Positions 12,931 to 29,289 of a stretch of DNA of 64,000 bases are shown one piece after another. The notes beneath the pieces are model-generated. The model made no database searches, was not told where the DNA came from, and saw only the letters and a list, made by a program, of their open reading frames with translations. The translations under genes and the position numbers were made by a program. Each line of letters opens with the position of its first letter. Positions within the stretch are counted from its first letter, which is position 1. This stretch comes from Hermodice carunculata (Eukaryota; Annelida; Polychaeta; Eunicida; Amphinomidae), in assembly GCA_964020975.1 (NCBI GenBank), contig OZ026629.1:48487046-48551045 (forward strand), in the 5' to 3' direction.

Positions 12931-14084
12931 ATTAGGTTTTATGGAACACGATAGAAATATTCCCGCGTTTGGAAGTAAAGCGGGAAGTACATTTTAGGAA
13001 TTAATTACGCAATAAAGTATCTTACGTGACGGAAAAGGTGTGAAGTAAGTACAGGGGATGCGAAGCATGGTAACGTGGTTTGAGTTTTTGTACGATTGCA
13101 ATGCAGATATTCAGTCACTCTTGGTCGGACTTTCAATATATACACTCAAAATTTATTAACAATGTCAATTTTAAAGGAAGTTTCCGTAACAAGTTTTGTT
13201 TATTTATTTTTTTTTATTTTTCAATTTAAAAAAATATGACATGGGGTTCAACATCTTATTCCCGAGGTTAATTGTTCATGCCCCGAACCCAGGTTTCCAG
13301 AGTTTCTAGGCCAAATATTATAATTCTAAAGGTTTTATCTTGTCTTTGTTCCAGGCCATCTTGTAAACTTTCCCATTCTAATTAGCAGAAATGGACAAAA
13401 CAGGCTATAAGGCAGTCATGAAGTACCTCCAACTAAAATGGCTTAATCTAACACAGATAGATACATGCTGGCCAGTCCAGTCTTTAGAGACGCCCCTTCC
13501 TTTTCCACTGTTTTGAAGTGGGCTGCGCAATTCACGCATAGCAGAGAGAGCCTTGACGATGACGCGCATCCAGGAAGGCTTTCAACAGCAACCATTCCCA
13601 AAAACTTTGCCCTGGTACATGACATGATTATGGCTTATCGTTGACTGACCAATCGACATATTGCCAATGTTATGGTCATCTCTCATGAGAAAGTGGAGCA
13701 CAGTATCATGAAGGACTTGGAAAAGACAAAGGCGTCTGCAAGGTGGACAGTAGATCATAAGTGTGTCAGATTATTAGCGTTTTGTGCCTGTTAATGCAGT
13801 CTTGAACCAGATCCTGATGACCTTTTTGGGCCCAATTTTTAACGATGAAAGATTCAGCATGTTGAACCAGAAACAAAAATGCAGTCCAAAGAAAGGAATC
13901 TGGGATCACTCTAACCCCCCTCCCCCCCCCCCCCAAAAAAAAGCAAACAAAGACACAAAAAGTTCCTTTTGCTGGAAAGCAGATGGCTTCAATCATTTGG
14001 GATTCGAGGGGTACATTGCTGATTAACTATCTTGATTAAAACCAGACTATCAATGAAAGATATTATGCTGACCTACTGAGCCGG

Positions 14085-14348
14085 TTGAGTGAAGCCATCA
14101 AAGCTAAACGGCGGGGAATGCTCACTGAAGGAGTCCTGTTACACCAAGACAATGCTCCTGTTCATAAATCAGTGGTGGCCATGTCAGCGATCCATTACAG
14201 TGCCTTTGAACTCACTGACCACCCCCTTTATTCACCCGATTTGTTTTCGTCAGACTTCCACCTGTTTCCCAAAATGAAAAAGGAACTCGCCGGTCGCCAT
14301 TTGCGTAGTAATGTGGACGTCATTTCCGCAATAAATGACTTTGTCTAG
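14085..14348 (+). pseudogene. Mariner transposase C-terminal catalytic fragment
   Basis: This 87-codon open stretch is the best preserved part of the mariner. It carries the second and third catalytic aspartates (HQDNAP and SSDFHLF) and the KMKKELAGRHLRSNVDVISAINDF segment that follows the catalytic core in this family. Confidence 0.93.
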
Positions 14349-14486
14349 GGTGGCAGCAGACAATTTGTACCTGACCGGCACTCAAGCCTTGCAGCATTGC
14401 TGGCAAAGGTAGGATAACTTGGCATGTGACTATGGAGAGAAATAAAGGAAAATCGTCGATGTTGTATGGGTCTTTCACAGCTTAGA

Positions 14487-14505
14487 GTTTTTCAGAGAGC
14501 CCTCG
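14487..14505 (+). repeat. Mariner right terminal inverted repeat
   Basis: The terminal sequence GTTTTTCAGAGAGCCCTCG abuts a TA dinucleotide, the usual mariner target site. Its left partner is not visible. Confidence 0.7.
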
Positions 14506-14509
14506 TAAC

Positions 14510-15200
14510 CCATAGCACAGCAACTTGGCAGTGATAGAGTCAACCCGATTTTCCGCTGCATTTGTTAACATCCTGGTAAAATAGTAATCTTGATTATAAA
14601 TAAATTTAGTGAAATGTTTCTTCAGGCTGATGAAGCCAGGATGTCGTCAAACTCGATTTCAAGGCATTCATCAATGAAGTCCTAGTATTTCCCACATGGT
14701 GGTGTAGGTCATTAGTTTAAAGATATGCATTCCCGTGTCCATTTTCCACGCATTTATATCCAAACGAATTTCAGTAATTAAATTTTTATACTGCACATGC
14801 AACAACACCGTCATAGCCAACTTGAAATCTCGCAAACACACTGAAGCCAATAATGCCAAACGTGGGCATAAGAATAACCATATTACGTAATATGCTGGAT
14901 ATTTATGATAGATAAATTTGTGTTTGATAAAACTTGGCATATTGATAGATCGTACCAGCAGTAAAAAAATGAACATGTTCAGTGACCTTGAGATGACCTT
15001 AAATGAACTTGACGGTCACTTTTGTGATCTGGATAAGTCTTTTTGGCCTCTTTGCTTTTTGTAGTCACACTCATAACAAGGAATCTCCAAAAGGGAGGAA
15101 AACAAGTTATTTAAAATCTGCATAGAATATTATACAAAAACATATTTCTGAAAATAGCAACCAAAAAAAAAAAAAAAAAAAAAATGGAAAAAGTTTAACA
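14510..15200. other. Gene-free stretch
   Basis: No domain-bearing frame is present. An A22 run at 15163-15184 could be the tail of a retroposed sequence, but no body was recognised. Confidence 0.5.
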
Positions 15201-15209
15201 AGGGGCATT

Positions 15210-16850
15210 TGGTAAAAGTTTATTCCATTTTACATAACAGGCATACATCTGTATAACAGTAGTCTTGGAGTTATTCGATATTTAAATTTTTTGTATTCAT
15301 TTTTTGCATCAATTGAAATTGTACCATTTTACATCATGGTTCATTGGACGTGGCTGTATCACAATCCCAGATATTAAATTTGCAATGGCACCTATGTCTG
15401 TAATAGTTTTGAAGCTATTCAAAATATACATTTTGTATATTCACCCGATTTGCATGAATTTAATCCTACAAATTTGATTCATGGTTTATCGAAAGCGGCT
15501 TTCCTACAAAGTCATAAAGTAAAGTAGGAATGACATCTCTATCTATGCAGCTTTAGAGATGTTCAACACTAATTTTTTGTCAATGCCCCTAGCTAGCATA
15601 ATTTTAGGTTCTGCAGCTCTCAAATGCTGTCCATTATATTGGTAGTATCACAAACCTATACATGCATATGAAAGTTCTGTGTCTATATGCAACAGTTTGG
15701 AATATATGGAACTGTCAAATTGCCAATTGACCCTAATGTTCATAATTTTTAACAACAGGATTAAAATTTTGTGTATTCATTTTTTTTTTTTTTTTTTTTT
15801 TGATTTTTGATTTCTGTGTTGTTTTGTTTTGTTTTGTTTTTTTTGTTTTGTTTTCTTTTTCTTTTTTTTTGGCATAAATTAAAATTGTACAATTTTAGAT
15901 CATGGCTTATTTGATGCGGATGTAACACAATCCCACATATTAAATGTGTGTTGGCACCTCTATCTTGAATAATTATTGAAGCTATTCCAGATTTACATTT
16001 TGCATATTCACCTTATTTGCAGGTCTTTAGTTTCATTTCTCTGGCACAATTTCACTGCTAGGTCGGTCACCATTTCAGGTCTTGTGGTTTTCCGAATGGC
16101 AGTGTCTCAGAAAAAACTCTGGACAAATCCGGCTGTAAAGAAGAAAAAAAAAAAGAATCAGAAAAGATCATTTTCTCGATAGCAATTCTGTTTGTGTGCC
16201 TTCAAAGCCAGGGTTATTTGCAATGCCGCATTTCATTTGCTGACAAGGACAGATTCGCGAACATGTAACTGTGTTTTATTTACAGCCTCTTGAATTCAAT
16301 AGCATATTTCAATGGTATGTCTATAACATAGAATGTGTTCCGTTGTCATGTGAGCCAAATTTACATCAAATATAACCTTCAGCTTTGCTTCAATGTTCAA
16401 TGCATAGGGTTTTATCACAAATCTATACATAAATGTTAGTTAGGCATTTCTAGGTATAATCACTTAAAAGGTATTCATATAATTTTAATTTTGCATATAT
16501 ACCTAATTTCCAACAATTAAACTCCTACAACTGTGCTTTACCTCTCAACTGATAGGGCTATATCACAAACAAATAAATTAAAATTTGTTTTGCATGTATT
16601 TTTTTTAATAGTTTTGGGGTATTCGTGATCTAAATTTTGCATATGTGTGTTATTTGCATAAATTAAAACCCTACAAGCTTGCTTCACAGCTCAATGGCTA
16701 TGGTTTCGTCACAAATCTATAAATTGAAGTGAGAATGGTATCTCTAGTTGTGATAGTTTGGAAGATATGAAGCTTTAACAATTTCATTTACCCCTAATTT
16801 GCACGATTATGTACAAGATGACAATACAGTACCTAGGTGCACAACTTCAC
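15210..16850. repeat. Eroded satellite array, period about 146 bp
   Basis: A core of TTTTGCATATTCACC.AATTTGCATAAATTAAAA..CTAC, later TATCACAAATC, then GGCACCTCTATCT and GTTTTGAAGCTATTC, recurs. Landmarks lie at about 15285, 15432, 15573, 15712, 15773, 15998, 16491, 16637 and 16783. Many intervals are 139-147 bases. The array is interrupted by T-rich expansions (15780-15870) and by a foreign block at about 16030-16280. About ten units are traceable, well diverged from each other. Confidence 0.8.
15780..15870. repeat. T run and (TTTTG)n
   Basis: About 22 T, then TTTTG pentamers, then T-rich sequence; an expansion inside one satellite unit. Confidence 0.9.
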
Positions 16851-16934
16851 TGGTAGATAGATCGGTCTGCCAAATATGGTGATTGTAGGTTCAGCAGTTT
16901 GTGAGGCTCTGCGTGGACAAATTTGGTTGCAATG

Positions 16935-17138
<204 letters not shown>

Positions 17139-18645
17139 TTGTCGGAAAAACAAACTTTCAGAGTTGGCTTCCACACTTGATTATATCCGGCAACATAAAA
17201 TGAGTTATATGTGTGCAGGTTTTTTTGGTCATTGCAATGACCTAATCTGTATAAACTTTATTCCAAGCATTAGTCCCAGCCAACATCTGGACTTTCCTAG
17301 AGATTATGTCCTGCTGGGTGACTATGGGTATCCTAACTACTAGGTTGTAATGACCCCTTTTTAGGCACAACAGGCCGATCCTGCAGGCAATGAAAATGAA
17401 CAGGAATTTATAAGAAAGTCAACAAAGTAATTTAAAAATTAAAAAAAAACAAAAAAAAAAAACAAAAAAACAAAAAACAAAAACCAAAAAAAAATAAATT
17501 TAAACTAACTTTAGGAAACCATGGAAAATGTTCACAGGGTAACAATGCCTCGTATATGTGTTCGCTACGATGCTTGTGCCCCACCAACCAGATAATGCCT
17601 TTTCAGCCAACCTTCGCTTTACGAACCTTTCACATGTTGTGATATCATAACAGGATGATGCCAGTGGCAATGCCTGACCACGTTGGTTGATGATCAGATT
17701 TACATTCAAAGAAAACACCAGTTTTCAGCTGATGATGAAGTAACAATTTTGAAAACAAAGAAATAGCATTCAGTCTCAAGTCTGTAAATAATTCATCACA
17801 TATAGTTCTGTGGATTGTCAGTGTCCTCGTCTTGAATGTAATTTCATTGCTATTGTATTTGAAGGATCAGAAAAGTGAATGAATGGTCTATTTGCAACTA
17901 CTTATGAATCATGCAATGCAACAAACTACCTGATCAGCCTGGTTGTTAATGGTTTTATGCCTTGATCATTGAATTTTGCCTGTGCAGCACACACAAACTT
18001 ATTTTGAGAGCGTCCTGAGCACCCGAGCAGAGCAACGTGCTTTTTGGTTGATTTGTCGTGTTCTTGGAATGCACTCCAAAACTTCCCTGTGTACATCAAA
18101 CTGGTGTTTTAAAATCGAGGCTGGTGAAATCGGATTTGGATGACACGATTACAGTCAGTCTGGAATAAGGTAGACGTTCTGAAGCGTGCATGTTTGAATG
18201 ACCTGTATCTACTTTTTAGTATTTTTGGATTGGTTGATACTCAAACTACATGCTCCCAAAAATTCAGATGTGTGGACATAAGATTTCTATGAAAAATTGA
18301 GCCCAAATCTTTTGTCTACACTGAAGAGTTTCAGCAATGCTTACCACGTGTTGTTTATTCACATGTACATGATAATGGACCGCGTCATTGTTTGCACAGT
18401 CCTTAGTCCATTACCCCTGGCTACCACGCAAGCTACTGGCAAGGGTCACTGATTGGGATAAGACAGACAAAAGAATGGACCATTTCACAGTAATCACTTT
18501 CATTGTTTCTGACCACATGTACTTTGAATTCCTCGTTCGATTTAAAAACAAATTTAGCACAATCCACTCGCTAGCCCAAAAATATGGAAAGATGCATGTG
18601 AACTTACACCCACACAAATGGAGTGTGGTTACATTTGATGTTCAA
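17139..18645. other. Gene-free stretch
   Basis: An A-rich block lies at 17443-17494. A frame opening at 18388 has about 85 non-repetitive codons before it enters a microsatellite; no domain was recognised. Nothing else was seen. Confidence 0.45.
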
Positions 18646-18648
18646 AGA

Positions 18649-18972
<324 letters not shown>

Positions 18973-19452
18973 GTAATGAAAATAAAATATAAAATCAAAC
19001 TAGAAAAACTATGTTTAAACACAGAAAATATAGTCTTTTTTACATGAAAACATTAGAGAGATAACGTTACAAGTTAAGTTCACACAATGGTTAAACCACA
19101 GGGCAGAAGAAGTGTATGTGTCACATTACAGCCATAAATGTATGATAATTGGCAACATTTTTCTTTCAACACATGTTTCTTGTAACCATTTTGTGCTCAA
19201 TCTATGCAATTTGTATCTCTCCTCACAAACGAATGAATTGTCTATTCACATTAAAATTAACTGACAACGAAAGAGAAATATTATATCCAGGAGCACTTGT
19301 AAGTTTTTTTGTTTTTTTAATTTGATTTTGGCAACTCCTGTATGAATTTTGGAGCAATTTCTAGAAATAGAATAAAGAAACTCTTAGGACCAACAAGAAT
19401 ATATAACTCTTCATTTATGCCATTTTATGGTCACCAGTGGACTTGGTCCTGG

Positions 19453-19483
<31 letters not shown>

Positions 19484-19528
19484 TGTATGTATGTATGTAT
19501 GTATGTATGTATGCATGTATATACAGAC

Positions 19529-19604
<76 letters not shown>

Positions 19605-19635
19605 ATATATGTATATTTATATATGTATATAAATG

Positions 19636-19717
<82 letters not shown>
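19453..19717. repeat. (GTAT)n-(TA)n-(GT)n-(TA)n compound microsatellite
   Basis: GTAT at 19453-19520, TA at about 19531-19586, GT at 19586-19603 and TA at about 19640-19716, with short unique spacers. Confidence 0.97.
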
Positions 19718-19718
<1 letters not shown>

Positions 19719-20235
19719 ATACTCCTTTTGTTTTACGCCGAAAACTGGTTTTTCAACAAATAAAAGGCATTCCAATGTGTAGCAACTGCTCCCTAGGGTA
19801 TATTTAAGTATAAGGATTAATTTATGTAAAAGGACTTTCTAATGGGTACAAAATTATTAAACAGTGCGAGATATATTGATGTCATTGCTTGTCTGAATGT
19901 ACAGAATTTCAGTGAATTTCTTAAGAAATGTCACTAAACGATATCTCCTTGGAGTGTAACAACTCAGATGGTTTTACAAATGTGTTTCTGGACTTAGATA
20001 TTCGGGTCACAAATGACAGATTTGGCATTAAAGTCTATCACACAATAGATGGTGTTTAACATTTAAATAGATAACTATCCTTTCCCGGACATTAATTTTC
20101 CAGACACTATGGGATATTATATTTATGTTATATTTGTCTTATATTTCAGGACTTTGCATCTAGATCCAAATTTATATACAATAAACTTGAGTCAAGAGGA
20201 TTCAAATATGTACTTTTGATCAAATATTTGTAAAA
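19718..20235. other. Gene-free stretch
   Basis: AT-rich sequence; no frames with recognisable content, and no repeat family seen. Confidence 0.5.
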
Positions 20236-20238
20236 ATG

Positions 20239-20935
20239 TTGCTGTGATATTCTGAGATGATTAGAAAGTTTGGCTTCAATAATTTTATAGATTTTAAACT
20301 TGCCTATCATGCTACTTATCTTTATATTTTGACATCTCTCTGTTTAATGTTCACAATTCACACTTTAAGGCTGGCTTGTTTTCTGATAGGTCAAACCCCA
20401 AGGGACTTTATGTAGCAAGCAGCTACCCACGACAGTTACGAGCTTGCCTAATTTCACTTGATATCTTGTTAAGAAATATCATATTTTGATTGCATGCTCT
20501 TGACCTAAATACTGATGACTTTCATTCTTTTATGACTTGTCCTATAAATCTTGCTTATAATATCCAAAGATCATTAAAAAGATTAGCTACAATGATTTTA
20601 GAGTTTTTAGACTTGCCTGCATTGTACTTATTCTTTTATCTTCCATCATTCGGTTTTTATATTCACTTTCATACATTATAGGCTAACATGTTTTCTGTCA
20701 GGTTACCCCTCCCCCCCCCCCCCCCGGTTATTGGTAGCAAGCAACGGCCAACAACAGTTAACAGTTTGCCAAATTCTACTTAAAATCGTGTTCAGAAAAA
20801 TTATGTTTTCATCAGATGTGTTTGACATAAGGGCTAATGACTTTCATGCTTTTCTCACATGCCTAAATCCACATTTACTCAATATTAAAGAATTACTCAA
20901 AATTGGCAGTATTTTCTCAAATGTCACAAACCTGA
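20239..20935. repeat. Tandem repeat of about 315-bp period, just over two copies
   Basis: The segment with (T/A)CAAT.ATTTTA.AG.TTTT.(A)ACTTGCCT at about 20274 recurs at 20587. The segment with AGGCT(G/A)(G/A)C.TGTTTTCTG(A/T)(T/C)AGGT and AGCAAGCA(G/A)C.(A/G)CC follows in both. The AATAT..AA(A)GA.T(T/A)A(A/C)T(C)AAAA segment near 20560 recurs again near 20881. Divergence is roughly 30 percent. A C15 run (20711-20725) grew inside the second unit. Confidence 0.75.
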
Positions 20936-21700
20936 CACATTGCGTTGAAATATGGACTCAGCGTTGGCAGTGAAATAGAGCTTAATCGTTTGGAGGCTTT
21001 CAAAGTCAGGATTATGTGTCGTCATGGGGTTTGTTTACATGTCTGGTGCCGGATGTCCATTGTTGCAGTACTTGCTAGGATTTCCCTCAGTGTTTACAGG
21101 TGGTCTAGCTGCAACTGCTCAATGTACAATCACTGGGACTGAATACAAGGCCCCAATTTGTTTCTACGTCAGTCATAGACTGGCAGGTAATTCAACTAGC
21201 ATAAGCTATCAAGCTAAAATGGGTACATACTGGTTCATGGGTAAGTCAAATTGTTCTTATCTGAACCTGCCCTATACAGATTTAGTAACTAGGTTGTTTT
21301 TGACACGTTTCCTTCTTTCATAATAAATTTTTACATTTATAAGCAAAACTTCACGTATTTACCTAATTCATCATTTTCCACGTTCATATTTATCCATGAT
21401 TATGTAAGTTGTCTTTGATGAATACTTAGCTTAGACAAGGAGCCCCTACGCAGAGAGACATGTGCGGATAAAGGCTCTGAAACCTGTTCTGAGTGCTTAC
21501 TCGCTGAAGCCCTTAAACTTATTTGGGCTAATGGAGCCTATGTCAAAATTCTACAGACGAATGTGTGCAATATGGGCAATAGTACTTCCATAATTATATA
21601 TAGGTTAGGCAGTGATAGGTAAGCTTATGTAGAGTAAATAATTTGGAATGCGGTAAATGGTAATGACTACAAGGAAGTAGTTCTGGACAAAAAGACACAA
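20936..21700. other. Gene-free stretch with an unrecognised 99-codon frame
   Basis: A plus-strand frame at 21024-21323 has mixed composition with several Cys and Gly residues, but no family was recognised and no splice context is obvious. It could be chance. Confidence 0.3.
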
Positions 21701-21701
21701 A

Positions 21702-24650
<2,949 letters not shown>

Positions 24651-24693
<43 letters not shown>
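24651..24693. repeat. (TA)n microsatellite
   Basis: TA units with one AAT at the right edge. Confidence 0.95.
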
Positions 24694-24696
<3 letters not shown>

Positions 24697-25283
24697 TATT
24701 CTTTGCCGTGAACATGCAATTTATATATGAGAAACACTTACGTCAAGAAATAAATAATATGCTACTACGTGGCTGTTGAGATTGTTCAACCATTATTCAG
24801 TGTTGTGTTCCGTTAGGCACTATATAGTGTTAATTCGCGCGTTTCCGAAGTTGGTAAATACAGTTTTTACCGTGTTCATCAGTCGATCCACCTACCCATC
24901 TTTGTGTCCTGAACTTTGCCTTTAGATGCATTTCTACCCTCCTCTCATTATGTCAATGCTGTGGAAATCTCTTTCAAACTTTGTAATTTATCTACTAATA
25001 TATTTACATTTTTGCATCAAGACAGAGTGTGCCGAAAGAGTTAAGAAATGTTGACAATATCTTAGATGTTTTATTAGATGTTCTCTTCGTTTTTGCTGAA
25101 CAATTCCTCTATAAGTCTTATTTATAACGCCTTAGTGTGGTGGGGACTTGTTTCAGTTGGTCTCTACCAGATCCGTCCAACAAGATATGGTCCAACTACA
25201 TTTTTTCTTTCACACTCACACCCACACACCCACATGCACGCAGACAGATATACATATATGAATATACATGTATATATGTATGT

Positions 25284-25284
<1 letters not shown>

Positions 25285-25361
<77 letters not shown>
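25285..25361. repeat. (TA)n(TG)n compound microsatellite
   Basis: TA to about 25314, then TG to 25361. Confidence 0.97.
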
Positions 25362-25364
<3 letters not shown>

Positions 25365-27590
25365 ATATATAGTCAAACGTACATTTAAAGCTTATTCAAG
25401 ATGCAGTTGAATTATGTCCGTCATTCATAGAGAGGTGTCGGTCTTAAAGAGCGTTATTGATCGTGTTGAATTGAGTTTAATTTCAAGACAAAAGACGTAC
25501 GGTCATCTAGAGCAAGGCTCGATGCTCCTAGCAATATATCTCTGATGTACTAAAGACTTTATGTAGACACACATCGTGGTTGCAGGGCAGGCAGATAAGT
25601 GTGTTTCGACATAACTTTTTGCTTTATGAAATCCCATAACTCCAGCACGAAGCACCAGACAAAGACCTACTACACAGTTAACAATAGTGGATAATGCAGT
25701 TAGTCAGGTTAGTGCGAGTTTTTCCACAGAGGGTAATCGTGACAATGCTTTTTTTTCGTAAATACAAACCCCTAACTTGGGTAAACGCATTGGACGTCCG
25801 TGGACTTATAAATCAGCCATCCGGTATTCGCCACCTAGAAGAAATAACATAGTGATGCTGTTGCTGATTGTGCTACTAAATCAAAAAGTGACAGTTCCAT
25901 TGGTAAGTTCGATGCCGCCGCCGAGTACCTACGAGTACTGCCTGACCCCCCGATTTTTATGATAGTTTGGGAAACGTTATAGAAGATGCTGTGAAACTAA
26001 AGTGAGCTCACAACTCCCAACAAGCTACAATAACCAAAATCAACTTCCATGTGAGTTCTTACATGTATACTAAACGCGTTGATGCTTTGGAAGCAATGGT
26101 GAGCGTTACTTAGAATTTGCTTCAGATGATAACCCAAAGACTAATTCCCTTGAGTCACTGCTTGACAAAAAAACCGAAGGGTCAGATGAGTTGATAAGAT
26201 CATAGAATCGCAGTACGTATATGGTTAAAGGATGCTGAGCGTGATGGCAAGAGCACTGGTCTGGACATTGCTAAAAAAATCCTTAAGTTCCAGCTTGACC
26301 ATAGAGATCAAGGTAGATCCCATGGGGTTGGAAGAGTGCTAGGTTTGAGACCGGGAGCTAGTATTGTTCATATAATTTTACACAATATACATCACAAAGG
26401 ATCTAGCCCTGAAAGAATAATACCGTTATATACATCACAGATGATCGCACACACCAAAAAAAAATTAAAAAAAAGAAGAAGAAAAAAAAAAAAAAAAAAA
26501 AAAGACCCCCCCCCAAAAAAAGAAGCAAAAAACGATCCAATATGATGTGTCCATAATGTTCCATGCGCGTAAACTAAAGAGGGACAAGAAGATCCACACA
26601 TGCTGGACTACAGATAATCGTATCATTATAGTGTATGTAATCCCTAAAATAGACCCCACCCCACCCCACCCATGGGTCCAAGAAAAATCGTCTTCACAAC
26701 TCAGGACCAGTTGTTCATATTTCCAAAGAGGAAGACATGGACAAGTATCAGAACGATCAAAGGTCATGAACTATCATGAACTTGTTATTGATGTGATTTG
26801 AATGTTTAATCCATATCTAACTATAAGACTAGTAAACATGTGTAGCTATATGCAGACCCTAGTGACAAATTTTCAATTTTTCACTCCGTACTTCTACTGA
26901 CTTATATGGATGATGATCATTGTTGAGATGGTGGTTGCAAGTAGTACCTTTTTAAATACTGAATTTTATAGACATTTTCAACGAGTTAAGAACCTCCGCT
27001 AACAAATTCTCTGATGTGCTGCAAATTTTGGACCCTTTTCATAAATTGTATGGTCCTGTATGTGCATGAATGATCCAACTGTTCAAGCCAATTTACTGAA
27101 ATAGGCCTATAATTTCAAACAAAACTTTTTGCATTCTGTCATGTGAAAACTAGATAAGGTTTTTTTTTTCCCTATGGACCTTTGCACTTACTTTTTGGTC
27201 TCTTTTGGGTAAATACGAACTATAAATTTATATGTCTCAGCTATACATACCAAGGAACATTGCCTTTGGTCGGAATTGACTTGGATTTGTTTCGTTAGGA
27301 CTACGGTTTGGATATGGTAATGACACTGTCTAATTATTTCATCTTTTCACTTTATTGATGTATCAATGAGAGATATATTTTTTCAATTAAAATTATAGTT
27401 TCTAAAGTATGATATAGATATCCATGCATATATATAAACAACTCTTTGTTTACTGATTCAGTTGAGTCAACTTAAATGTAAGTATACCCATGTACCTGTG
27501 CTATCTTGGTAGTACCTCTTAAATGTGTGAACAGTCTAGTCTAAATGTCAGAAAAAAAGTTGCATACTATTTTTTTTTTTTTTGGATCTC
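25362..27590. other. Unassigned stretch left of the Polinton
   Basis: Frames of 60-84 codons occur, none recognised. An A-rich tract with C9 lies at 26457-26520. Part of this stretch may belong to the neighbouring Polinton, whose left end was not located. Confidence 0.4.
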
Positions 27591-27629
27591 ATTTGTGCCA
27601 TATATAATTTCATTTATTTTTCTCAGAAG

Positions 27630-29260
27630 ATGAAGGACCTGCTAAGAAAGACGCTTAGATGGATCTGTCCCCTCAAACTGGACCCAGTGGATCATTGATC
27701 CCATGATACATTCTTGGAGAAATGATGGCGACAAACTCGATTTTCTTGGATTCGTCAGACAAAGAACCTTTGCCAAAAACATGGCTGTGGACAAAACCTA
27801 CAAAATATATTTCAACCAAGCATGGAAAGGTTAAAAATTACATGACGACATTGGTCAACTACAGAATATGTTCGAAGATGTGCTGGGAGAGGTTGAGGTT
27901 GGATAAGCCGCTAATGGCCTTGGAAGGATTATCATAAACCATGATCTTCTATATGGAGCCATTGGTATACCCTAATGACCAATAGAAGAATTAGATGCTG
28001 ACTGAGTCATGAATGCCGTCCAGAACATAATGAATAGTAAACAAGATTTCGACATTAGCGATTCTTTTGACATCACCGTTGGTCTTATTGAGCTTACTAC
28101 AGGAGCAAGGAAACCTTACCATCTGCAAATAAATAAATTACAGTGTGATGGAAAATCTATACATCGGAAGAAAACTAATGGTCGGATTTTTTGATGCTGA
28201 CTACAGAAGGAAAGTGTCACAGCTGTAACAGAACTTGCCGCAATCTGAATTGTTACAAAGCACATCGGATGAAAAAGAAGGGGATTTCTAATTGCAATCG
28301 ATCGTGGGAATGTCTTATTTGTCACAAAGTGGTTTCACATTTCAAGAGACACCTAAATTCCATCAATGTGGTGAATTTAAGTGTCTGTGTTGTAATTAGT
28401 ATGTCATGGAACCTCACCAATGTTATTATTGGGCAGCTGTTCCTAAACCCAAGATTGAGATCTAGAAACTTTTTTTTCCCTTTGATTTTGAATGCTGCCA
28501 AGACCAAATCTTACAGTGTGAACAGAGTTATTTGCGAAAAGGCCATTCTAAATCCCGTCAAAATCAGAAGGGTTGCTCCAAGTGCAAGAATTTCAATGAA
28601 ACCACTTGTTATAAGTGTTATCATCGTGCTTACTTCGCATTGGCTCAGAACGTATGTGAAGATTCCATAGATTAACAACTTCATCCTTATTCAAAATGTG
28701 AGACACGTGGAAGCCGCTGTAAAACATGTATCCCGACTGATAAGGATACATAGGTGAAGCCACTCTGTGAGAGTTGTGGTTATATAGAAACATTTTTTTT
28801 CATGAGGATCAGGCTTTACAACAATTTGGGAAATTATTATTTCGTGAACAACACCATGGTGCTACCGTGTTTGCTCACAATATGAAAGGTTATGATGGAA
28901 TGTTGCTGATGGATTATCTGATGAGTCTATCTATGTACCCAAGTTTAATGTAAACAATGGTACCACGATTATGTACATTTGTTTGGCTAGAGGTCTAAAC
29001 ATGAAAAATTTAGATAGTGAGATCCATCTACTGCAGAAATTGTCCAGCTTACCTCAGGTGTTAGGTTCAGATACAATACTAGAAACAAAAATGGTTTCCT
29101 CATTATTTTAATACAAGAGACAGCCAGAACTCTAGAGGACCTTTTCCTCACCCTGATTCTTACGGTGTGATATACATGTGTAAAGATGAATGGGATGGAT
29201 TCCTAATGTGGCACAGCCAGCAAGGTGGAAAAAAGTTTGACTTTGATCTTGCCAACGAAA
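27630..29260 (+). pseudogene. Polinton DNA polymerase B remnant (fossil)
   Basis: Recognised by a cysteine/histidine zinc-binding cluster followed by the exonuclease entry motif (FFDFE-like), the FAHN..GYDG exonuclease block and the FPH.FNT...GP.P segment, in the order known for protein-primed Polinton polymerases. In the family this enzyme copies the element. The gene is broken in many places and only part of the usual length is recognisable. Confidence 0.85.
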
Positions 29261-29289
29261 AATTGAAAAAGTGCAACCAGAGATTGCTG

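Larger units (their letters stand above)
13391..14505 (+). mobile_element. Dead mariner-family DNA transposon
   Basis: Translation from the ATG at 13391 begins MDKTGYKAVMKYLQL, the standard start of one animal mariner group. Further on, DER at about 13842 matches the first catalytic aspartate block. HQDNAPVHKS at about 14136 gives the second aspartate and YSPDLFSSDFHLFPKMKKEL at about 14229 the third, with DD34D-type spacing. A KSVVAMSAIH segment lies between them. The right terminus reads GTTTTTCAGAGAGCCCTCG followed by TA (14506-14507), as expected of a mariner inverted repeat with a TA target. The matching left inverted repeat was not found. Frame changes and stops run throughout, so the transposase is not functional. 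Confidence 0.93.

Noticed and set aside
25560-26000. Possible left terminal repeat of the Polinton
   Set aside because: No convincing reverse-complement match to 38.0-38.4 kb was found by eye.
26200-26460. A GCTGAGCGTGATGGCAAGAGC-type segment as a possible tRNA or SINE head
   Set aside because: The B-box and a consistent cloverleaf could not be found, and there is no second copy in the window.
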